Part shown: positions 54,861 through 64,000 of the stretch, piece after piece
Numbering within the stretch: position 1 is the stretch's first letter
Layout of the letters: each line of letters begins with the position of its first letter
Origin: Atherix ibis
Taxonomy: Eukaryota; Arthropoda; Insecta; Diptera; Athericidae
Length of the DNA stretch: 64,000 nucleotides
Direction: 5' to 3'
Assembly: GCA_958298945.1 (NCBI GenBank)
Contig: OY282607.1
Span: 33,513,000 to 33,576,999 of the forward strand
The notes under the pieces: model-generated
Databases searched by the model: none
Seen by the model: only the letters and a program-made list of their open reading frames with translations
Told to the model about the DNA's origin: nothing
Made by a program: the position numbers and the translations under genes

Positions 54861-57800
54861 AATATCTTCTAAATCAGGCTACTACAAATTATCATCGATC
54901 TATACAGCTGACCATTGACAATAACGTCAACTCCGTATTGTAAAAAAATGTACATATGATTTTCTTGAAAAATTTCTTTTACGGCTCATCGTAAAATGAT
55001 TTTCTTGAAAAATTATTTTCTTAAATAAAAGAATAACGATTATTTTGATAAAGAAATTGTATAATTTCCAAGCGTTGTCGAGGAATGTATATTTGCATGA
55101 ATAAATTGCAAACCTTATTGAATACAATTGACAGTGTTAGATTTTGACATTTCAAATATGGCCAAACGGTCCATTTGAATACATATCACCTCTATGAAAA
55201 GACCCTATATTAATATGATCTAAAAAAATTTTAATAACAAATATTGAGAATATGAAAATCTAGCAAAATTAAATTTATTTCGAGCTAATAATACAAGTAT
55301 ATCAGCGAAAATTTACGCGGATAAAATAGGCTTAATGTTGTTGAATAATTGAATAAAGATTGCTTACACGTGTAGTAGAGCTGTATTGCATAAAATTAAG
55401 AAAATGCTTTCAAATAGAAACATTGATAACGAAAAAATGTATAAACAAAATGAAATGGATTCGTCGTATTGGACTACTGCGAGCGCGGCACGAATAAATA
55501 ATGCTAGGCAACCCTTTCCCTATCCCCATAGAGACTACTGTCGAAAAAAGCTTGACGCAGATAAGAACGTGTCAAGTGCAACAAAAAATTAATCTGTGGA
55601 TGGATCATAAATATTTTTTTAGAAACACCCTCTCAATACCTATTTGTCTTGGAGTGGTGCTATAGAGCAGCAGGATACAAAAATTCCCTGCAGTCATGCG
55701 AATACTTTCAGAACGAGGACGAGTAAAATTCAGCCGGAACACTGTCAGAAACGGATTGCATATGTAAATATTTAATTCCGTTTTTGTTCAAATATAAAGA
55801 CTTAGTACCATTGCTGTTGTTGCAGTCGTTGGTATTTTTGCATTCGATTCTGTTCCTCTTTTCTTCGTATTTATCAGAATCAGCTTCTGATTCTACAATA
55901 CTTTAATTTCAACTTTATAATTGTTTTAATATAGAGAAACGCATACGAATATTCAAGGGGATGAAAAGTAGAGGAGTTTGGCTTAGGTTTTCGTTCCGCC
56001 AAAACAAAGACGTCGCAAAGAACCAATTAACTTCTTGAAGAGGAAAACATAGCGACAGGCATTTTAAACAGTGGTGGAACGGGAGCATTAATAAAGGTGT
56101 AACCACTAATGCACGACATGTTCCCAAATGATGACTGTTAGTTAGTATTCTTTCATGCACTCACATAAATAAAACTGCAACACATAAGTCTAGTGTCAAT
56201 GAGCATATGCAATCTGCGACTGAACGTATACCAAACGCAGCAAGGACGTTACCTATGTATACTCAACATCGTGAACGTAGCATTGGCGCTTCGAATCCTG
56301 ATAGACATCTCAGCATAATTATTTTCATTTCATGCGTTTCTATTTCCACTTAGTTTTTACTACTTTATAGAATTTTGAAATGTGGAACGAGAACCACTAT
56401 GATGGGGGTTAGGAGATACTCTAATGGATAAATAAAAACAGGATCGAAGAGAAGGAAGCTCAATAAAAAATTCTTTTGTACAAATATTTTCCATTTGTGT
56501 GTGTTTACAAAATAGAAAAATTTATGGAACATATTGAAAAATTAAATTCTGCATAAAGGCCGCTCGCATTTTGTTATGCTACCTTAAAAAGTTCTGTATG
56601 TTTGAAATCGGCTCAGAGGATTAAATTATATTCCAGTCATGATTCAAATAAGCAATTTAGAATAGTGATGCGGCTCCAGTATAACCGAATTCTACTGAAG
56701 TCATGTATGAGTATCAGAATATTAATGTACGCTCAACAAATCGCAATTCATAAAAAGAAAACTTCTAATTCTTTGCCGCCATAGTACGTACCATAATATT
56801 GCAATTTTTTGTAAACCAATATTTTTTCCTTCTTTTAATTTGCTGTACATAAAATGTGCTACTAGAAAGATTCCTTTTTAATTTGCCTTGTCTATTTAGT
56901 CGATGCAAAAAGTTCTTGGCAAATGTATTTTGAAAAAGGAATATAAACTTTTTTTTATTCTATATGCAGTAAAAAAAAACAAAATTCTAATACTTATTTA
57001 GGACTAGGTTGGAAATAGAATGATAATATTGTAGTAGGAAAATCCTCCCTTATTCACATTGAAACGGTCGTTTTTTTTTATTTTCTTCATAAATTAATCG
57101 TAAATACGTTCTGCATAATTTCATAAATTTACTGGAAAAATAATTTTTATTAAAAATACCTTTTCATTATTTCTCAGTTTTATTTATAGTCGTCTATTTA
57201 CATACTAGAATGTAAATTATTCCTAAGTGACTAATATAAACATCATTAATATATTATCGCGTGCTAATTGCTCCTTTCGGCGTATTGTTTCTTTTTGAAT
57301 TTGTAAAAACAAGAGTGTACCTATTCAAATGACCCACTCCAATATTATTGGTATAGTAAAATTATCAGAAATGCTTAGGTAAACTATGCCGTTATAGTAA
57401 AATAGATTATGTTGTAAATAGAAAATTACTAAAACGTCTAGGAAACAAAATATAGATAGAAAATTTTCTATACGTGAAATATGTGGTAAACTATAAATTT
57501 TAACATGTTCAATAAAAAATTTTAAGTTGAAAAGACACATATGTGTATGTGATAAGTTCAACTTAACTTATAGGAAATTTTACAAGTATTTTTTTTTTTA
57601 ATTAGGCATATGTGAAGATGCATTTTTGCATTCGTTAGGATAAAGATGTTAATACGTGTATTACTTTTTGGCATCACAGTGTACAACGGTTAAGTAAAAT
57701 CACAGAATTTTAATTGCGTTTGAGTTATATTATGTCATAAATCAACAGAAAAAGTAAGGAGGAAGATAGGAGAATTTTTTGTGTGTATTTAAAAGCAAAT

Positions 57801-58139
57801 TATTTTTAAAATTTCTTTTAAAGATATATGTACACGTTCTGTTGAAGACTTTGGATTATAAATAAAGGCATTTTCGACTATGCAAATGCTTTTTCCTAAC
57901 AACTTTGATTATTTCAATAACCAAGGAATATAATATAATCACCGTTCTTCTACTTTGAAAATCTAAATGAAAAACAAATTATGTTAATACAGATATCTAC
58001 AACTACAACATAGTAACAAACAGAGCTGAATAATAGAGAGTGGGTCATCTGTTGGTTTTTTTTAGACATTTTCATTGAAAATTAAAGTTTAATCTATTTC
58101 AATTATGTATGAAAAACAATATTATTCATATGACCACCA
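54861..58139. other. AT-rich non-coding stretch
   Basis: No gene recognised with confidence. On the minus strand an open stretch at about 55725-55905 follows an acceptor-like ATTGTAG and reads SEADSDKYEEKRNR..., acidic and charged; it could be an exon but has no recognised domain. Confidence 0.4.
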
Positions 58140-59340
58140 TGACGCAGTTTGCTTACCTAAAACCGAAAGTTGACATTTTCGTTGACTCTTCCCAATAATA
58201 GTGGATCAATGGCCTCCATTTCATGTGCAAGTTGTTCTTTAGTTCCTGAATTATTCTTGCATGATTAGTATACGAGTATACTACTTCTTTCAAATAGTTC
58301 AACGGTGTCAAATCGCAAGATCTTGGTGGCCAATTCACATCAGCATTTCGTGAGATTATTCGATCATCGAATTTAGTGCGCAACAAACCGATATTTGACG
58401 AGTTGTGTAGCTCGTAGCGCCGTTTGGTTGAAACCAAGGTTTATTCACATTTAATTCACACAATTTCGGCCACAAAAAGCTTCTTAACAAGTCACGATAT
58501 TGTTCTGAATTCACTCTCTTCACCAACATTGTCGAAGAGAATCGGTCCGTGCTTTTCATTGCGAAGAAAATAAATCTCACCAAACAGTAGACATTTTTGG
58601 GATACATCGTTTTTTCAGTGAATCAAAGTAGGGTTTCCCGCGCCCCAGATTCGACAATTTTGTGTGTTAACGTAGCTGTCGACGTGAAAAAATGCTTCGT
58701 CGCTAAAGATGATTTTCAATGAATTATGCGAAAGGTAATTTTTCAATTGAATGCGTCAACTGGAATTACCTTCAGCTCGTTGGTTACATTCTATTGGATG
58801 TTATCTTGTTCTGCAAGTACAGTTTTTTCTAAGTTTGTTTTGATCTTGGGATTCAAAAAAAGTCACGCGGACTAAGATCACGTAAATAGAATGTCTGGGA
58901 AGTCCCTTTTTCCAACAAAAACTCATTGATGGAAATGGCCGTGTCAGAGAGGGTATTGCATGATGGAGCATCTAAATACAGGCTGTAATTTTTCTCTTCA
59001 AATAAAACAATAAAGAAATGTGGCAGAGCAACACTTATTTTTTTATTTTTAAGTATGATCTATGTAATTATGTTTTGAAAATAACATCATTGAAATGGCT
59101 ACCTCTGCATTCAATATTCAATTTTAGTGCATCAATGGTTGCTGGTTTATTGACGCGGCCCACATTCGATAATTTTGTTTGTTAATATAGCCGTCGATGT
59201 GAGAAAGTACTTCATCGTTAAGGTTGAATTTTACGAAATATAATTTTTTGCAAAACGCTTGTTTTCGTAGTAAGTTTGAGTGATTAAAATATGTTGTTCT
59301 GTTTATAATGACGAAATTAGAGAGCTTAGAAAAACGCAAA
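58140..59340 (-). pseudogene. DD41D/H composite remnant
   Basis: Right to left: an isolated DD41D piece (59340-59150); an H-mariner piece (about 58990-58760) with DTAISINEFLLEKGTSQTF and DLSPRDFFFNPKIK; then a longer DD41D body (58750-58150). The body reads VKRVNSEQYRDLLRSFLWPKLCELN, PWFQPNGAT (Asn at the second catalytic position), then RIISRNADVNWPPRSCDLTPLN, where the third Asp is also Asn. It ends with a degraded C-terminus near 58150. Two catalytic Asp lost and frame changes make it inactive. Confidence 0.6.
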
Positions 59341-61497
59341 TGTCAAATCAGTAATAAACATCTTAAAAATGATTACCGAAAATTACCGAATTTTTATTTA
59401 TATTCTTACAATTTTTTACAGTAGATTTAAATCAAGGAGTTGAATTGATTCAAAATTCAGGTTACCAACTTCCGAAAATGTGAAAAAAATTTGATTTTCC
59501 AGATAATCAAGCTCAGATTTCAGCTATTTCAGATAATGGAAGTGTTGGTTAAGTTATTAGATTTTCCAAAAATGGTTAAAAATGTATTATGTAGCAAAAA
59601 AAAATACAATGAGCTGCTACAGTATTATATGAGATACGAGAATACTTTTATTACATATAAAAATATTATTTGTCATAGCATTCTAAGTTTAATAATAAAA
59701 TAAACGTAATTTCTAATACTCAAATTTTAGGTGATATAAGTTTTAAGAGGTAAAACAAAAATTTTAAAAATTTTCTACTAAATTTATGATTTATGTTCTA
59801 TAAAAATATTATGACTACATATACTTCCTTTTAAATAAAGTAAAATAAATAATAAAAATATATATCTGAATTTACAAAAATGTAGGTAAAGTATGCTTAT
59901 GCATGTATAATTTTTCATTGCTCTTTGTAAAAATGTGAACATGAAAATACCGTCACATTTATCTAAGAGTATTTATTCAAAAATTCAAACGAAATATAAT
60001 AAAGCCAAGCTGGCACAAGCATAATTTTTTTCTTTCTCTTATAATATGAAAATTTAAATTTTCTATTGCCAATTCTAGAATATAAACGATGAAAAGTTTT
60101 CGTATCTTCGTTAACATAAAAAAATTTATTGTATATACGACGACTGTTTGGAACTGTTTGTTCAATAGAATTTCACTCAGTTAAAATTATAGTATACACT
60201 GAGCTTTTTCTATGTATGTATACAAAATGGATTGCTATAAAACAGTAACTACAATAAAGAAAAGAAGAAATAAGTTAATAAATAAAATTAAGGAAAACCT
60301 TCTGAAAAGAAAAAAGAAAATCATACTAAAAATGTTAAATTCTAAAAGAATATATTCTAAAAAAACACTACATTTTATATCCGTATTCGAATAATTTTGA
60401 CAGTGCTACTTAAATTTGGTTCATAAAAACAGCAGAGTTTGCCTCTGACTTTGTGGTGGTTATAGTTTAAAAGTAAAATTCAAACCTAAATGAATGCTTT
60501 GGCCTAGTTTTATAATAATTTCTTATAGTCAAACAGTTTCCCGCCATATACAAGCAAGCAATATAAATCAGTCTAAGGTAATCTTCTGTATTGGTTTGTT
60601 CTGTTTTAGATTTAAATTTAGCTTTAGTTTTCTAATCCTTCCTTGTTTGCTATTTATTTCTTCCTTGCTGGGTTCTCCCGCCTGTTGGTTGTATTGCCTG
60701 CCTGCTTGCAGTTTCTTGTCCTCAATTCCAAATGGTAGCTTACAGTCTATCATTTTATCCTGTAATTTACTCGTTGATAGTATATGCAAATGCAAAATTT
60801 ATGGTATTTGGCTAAAGTCTGTGGCTTCTATTGGCAAAACGGTATATAACGTTCACAAATAATCCTTTTCACAAATATATATTGTACATACATAGATATC
60901 TGGAGTATTGAATCCAAAAATAATATTTGTATGTGTTTATAAGTCCGTATAGAACTAGGACAAATGGAATTTTATCGGCAAATGGTTCCATTCGTACCTT
61001 CCATTTAAATAATAATCGATTTAGTATTGCACTTTACCTGAGCAACTCGATGGTATTACTTTTCTCTATTTTCTCCAATAATTTATATCAGTCTAAGTTA
61101 ATAATTCAAAAATTTCTATTGTTTGCACTTTTACATTGACTGAAATCTTAATCGAATATCATATAGTTTATAGTTGAGATTTTATTTCGATTTTATTATT
61201 AACTTTTCTAATAAAAAAATATTGCTGAACAAATAAATTTAATTTAAAATAAAGTTTACATGTTTATATTATTATTCCATATTAAAAATTTGTATATACA
61301 ATGTGTATATTTTTTTTTAATAACTTTATACTGTGCTTAAACCAGTACAAATATTGTTATCGAAAGGATTTCTAATATTTCCGACCTCCGTGTAAAAATG
61401 CAATTCCATTTAAAAAAACGAAAAATATATAAATTTATGCAAAAGAAAATTCGGAATAATTCCGTTTACTATAAAATATTGTAATAAAATTATTGTA
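59341..61497. other. AT-rich non-coding stretch
   Basis: No gene or element recognised. A 122-codon open frame (60494-60862) on the plus strand has no known motif. Confidence 0.45.
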
Positions 61498-61677
61498 CGA
61501 GGATCGTTCAATAAGTCCTTAGAAAATCCGAGAAATTGCGCTCGTAGTGTCTGTAAAGATTTTTTTTTTTTGGTAAGTAACATTATCGACAGGAAAGCTG
61601 TCAAAATTTCAGCTCGATCCATAGCGTAGGTCAATTTCTATCGTCGATTAAAGTTAACGACATTTATTTGTGCATAA

Positions 61678-61722
61678 CAATGGAAAAAAGCGAGTTTAGA
61701 AAAAACTCGCTTTTTTCCATTG
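61678..61722. repeat. Perfect 20-bp foldback at the B3 start codon
   Basis: CAATGGAAAAAAGCGAGTTT at 61678-61697 and its exact reverse complement at 61703-61722, with a 5-base spacer AGAAA. The left arm is the normal B start region. Confidence 0.9.
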
Positions 61723-62417
61723 TAGAAAAAAAATTTTGGCAAGACGGGTGCCGCGTTTGCTCTCAGAGGAGAATTTAGCGCAATCGTGTAGTGGACTCTG
61801 AGGCTATGTTGGCACTCTTTAATCGCAATCCTGCCGAATTCCTTCGTCGATATGTCACTGTGGACGAAACCTGGAAGGGACAGTCATCACAGTGGATTTT
61901 CAAGGGTGAACGGGCTCCGAAGAAGGCAAAAACTGTGCCATCGGCCGGCAAGGTGATGGCCACGGTCTTTTGGGATTCTCAGGGCATCATTTTTATCGAC
62001 TACTTGGAAAAAAGAAAAACAATAACAGGAGCGTATTACGCGTCGTTATTGCAACGGTTGAGCGAGGAAATCAAAGAGAAGCGCCCCCATCTGAAGAAGA
62101 AAAAAATCCTCTTGCATCAGGACAATGTGCGTGTGCACACCTGCGCTGTTTCCATGGCCAAAATTGTGGAATTGAGAATGGAATTGTTGCAGCATCCCGC
62201 TTATTCACCAGATTTGGCCCCGAGTGACTATTTTCTTTTCCCCAATCTGAAGAAATGGCTTGGCGGACGACGGTTCACTTCCAACGAGGACGTCATTGCT
62301 CAAACGGATGAGTATTTTGCAGAACTTCCGAAATCCTATTTTTTTGACAGGATAAAAATTTTGGAAAAACGGTTGGGAAAGTGTATAGAGCTAATAGGAG
62401 ATTATGTTGAAAAATAA
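61679..62417 (+). pseudogene. Mariner B3 transposase, DNA-binding region lost
   Basis: The start region (ATGGAAAAAAGCGAGTTTAG at 61680) runs straight into an inverted copy of itself and then into sequence just before the WVPRLL block, deleting nearly all of the HTH region. A frameshift (GAATTTAGCGC) follows near 61773. From 61791 to the stop at 62415-62417 the frame is open: NRNPAEFLRRYVTVDETW (first Asp), a 24-bp in-frame deletion removing IHYYTPET, then DYLEKRKTITGAYYASLLQR, HQDNVRVHTCAV (second Asp) and YSPDLAPSDYFLF (third). The catalytic spacing of 34 is intact, but without DNA-binding domains the product could not recognise ends. Confidence 0.85.
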
Positions 62418-62559
62418 AAATTTTTTATCTATTGTTTTTCTTAAACTGAAAGAAAATACGCATATCGTGAGCAAACATACGATAATTATGTATGCAAAAC
62501 AATATCATTAAGATAACCACCACAACTCAGTTTGATACAAAGTTTTCAATTGTTATTGA

Positions 62560-63080
62560 ATGATTGAATGATATTATTTTCCTAAACGGTGTCAAATCTC
62601 TAGATCTTGGCAGCTAATTCACATCAGCGTTTCGTAAGATTATTCGATCACCGAATTTAGTGTGCGACAAACCAGTTTTTGATGTGTTGTATATATGATA
62701 GTGCCATCTTGTTGAAACCAAAGCTCTTTCATATTCTGGCCAGTCAACTTTGGTCAAAAAAATTTCATGATATCGTTCAGAATTCACTATAATACGATCG
62801 TTTCGAAGAAGAACCACCTTTTCACGATTGTTTTCGAAAAAGAAGCAGCCCATAAACCGCATCAAACAGCAGGAACTTTTTTTAGGATGTATCGGTTTTT
62901 CGTAATGCAATGAGCGTTTTCCGCGCTCCACATTCAATAATTTTGTTTGTGAACGTAGTTGTCACTGTGAAAATGTACTTCATGGGGTAAGGATAAATTT
63001 CGCGAAATGTCATTTTTTAAAAACACTCGTTTTCGTAGCAAGTTTGGTTGATTAAAATGCGTTGTTCTTTTTTAATGACT
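62560..63080 (-). pseudogene. DD41D-group transposase remnant
   Basis: Minus strand. The longest frame (62614-62937) reads MNVERGKRSLHYEKP...FMGCFFFENN, then IIVNSERYHEIFLTKVDWPEYE and LSHTKFGDRIILRNADVN. The QQD block near 62690-62720 has become STRWHYH. The right part (to 63080) is leader and N-terminal sequence shared with 59.1-59.3 kb. Confidence 0.55.
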
Positions 63081-64000
63081 CTATAACTAAAATTGTACTA
63101 CATTATACGTGACAGCTGTAAAATCCAAAATAATGGCGTGCGTTTTGACAAATATTTTGAAAGCTGAAAAACCGACAGATGGCTTATTCTGTATTATTAC
63201 CCTTAAATAATAGGAAATTATCAGCAGATATTCTAATAAATTAAAGTTAAATAATTTATAAACTGCAAACTATTTTAATTTTTTATAAATGGGTATCAAA
63301 TTTGGGTTTTTATAAAATAATAATTTTAGTTCTAAAATTTGTGTATAAAAGAACATTTCCACGAATAGGAATAAATAATTTCAAACTTTTAGGAATTTTT
63401 CCATATTTCAGATGTAATAAAAAACAAATGCGCAAACCATGTTGTTTTGTAAATGCTCATATTACGACATTTTGTGCTAAATTTATAGTGCATGCATAAA
63501 CCACTATTTTTTTAAATACTTTGACTTTTTCATCTGTCTTATATTTCTTTAAAAAAATAATTCTATTCAAATAAAATTTCCTGAATATAAATTTTTAGAA
63601 GTTTAATTCTGTAAGTTTTCCCCTAAAAGCCACTTTGATGCAATTAAATGAAAACGTAATAAACTAATTTTTTTAAGATGTACAAAATGTATATTCAGTT
63701 TAACTAAAAAGCATTCACATTTTCTAAAGTCCCACAAAATTATTTTAAGCTTTAATTTAAAATAAATATTTAATAGTTTATGGCCACAATAATTGCTTTT
63801 CTTGTATATGTAAAATTAAATAAAATGTAGTTGATTTTTCTTCCATTGCTAAAATTTATTTTAATTAAAGTAAATTTATAAATACAATAATTAAATAAGT
63901 TATGATTTTTTGTGCAAATTTTTCATATACATATATGAGACCTTTAATGGTTCCATAATATTATTGTAAATAAAGTCATATTCTTCTGCAAAGGGAACAT
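63081..64000. other. AT-rich non-coding stretch
   Basis: No recognisable feature up to the window edge. Confidence 0.5.

Larger units (their letters stand above)
61498..62440 (+). mobile_element. Mariner B3, right end lost
   Basis: Plus orientation. The left end CGAGGATCGTTCAATAAGTC follows TA at 61496-61497, with the leader collinear with B1. After the stop codon at 62415-62417 the similarity fades within about 25 bp and the right terminal repeat is absent. Internally, most of the N-terminal coding region is replaced by a foldback at 61678-61722. Confidence 0.85.

Noticed and set aside
60494..60862. 122-codon plus-strand open frame
   Set aside because: Hydrophobic composition suggests a membrane protein, but there is no known family, no signal of constraint and no splice context.
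1..64000. tRNA and rRNA genes
   Set aside because: I looked for TTCGANTC-type T-arms with matching acceptor stems and for conserved rRNA words and found none convincing; a covariance-model scan was not possible.

Overview
The window looks like AT-rich nuclear DNA of an insect, most likely a fly (Diptera). The support is indirect: short GT-AG introns (70-120 bp in most cases), an insect-type defensin gene, a GPS2 homologue, and a dense load of Tc1/mariner-superfamily elements including the DD41D group. Species is not resolved. Only two host genes are clear, both spliced: a defensin on the minus strand (33288-33589) and a six-exon GPS2-like co-repressor subunit on the plus strand (46569-48688). 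Nearly all other recognisable coding sequence is broken transposable elements.

Region by region. 0-9.8 kb: remnants of a DD41D transposase, a LINE reverse transcriptase, an IS630/Tc1-like element (called F here) and a mariner C-terminus (H). 9.8-24 kb: near full-length mariners A1 (9848-11084), C1 (15479-16710), D1 (19619-20868) and A2 (22278-23554), plus an H mariner split by a 953-bp insertion. 26.4-28.1 kb: nine copies of a 187-bp tandem repeat fused to a C-mariner 3' end. 31-36 kb: DD41D remnants around the defensin gene. 36.2-41.4 kb: a nest in which a LINE sits in a TA-flanked inverted-repeat element, that in a P-like element with THAP homology and an 8-bp target duplication, and that in a D mariner; a second P-like copy lies head-to-head with the first. 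42-45.4 kb: two inverted B mariners. 46.5-48.7 kb: Gps2. 51.8-52.5 kb: a mariner with two 5' ends. 53.7-59.3 kb: two related DD41D/H composites. 61.5-63.1 kb: a third B copy and another DD41D remnant.

The host genes do not form an operon or pathway. The defensin has a TATA box, GATA motifs and a kB-type site upstream, as expected of an immune-inducible gene. No transposase here has an intact frame; each copy carries a nameable lesion, so any mobility would need a source elsewhere in the genome. Letters A-H are local labels for families recognised by comparing copies inside this window. Subfamily assignments are from memory of conserved motifs and were not tested by search.
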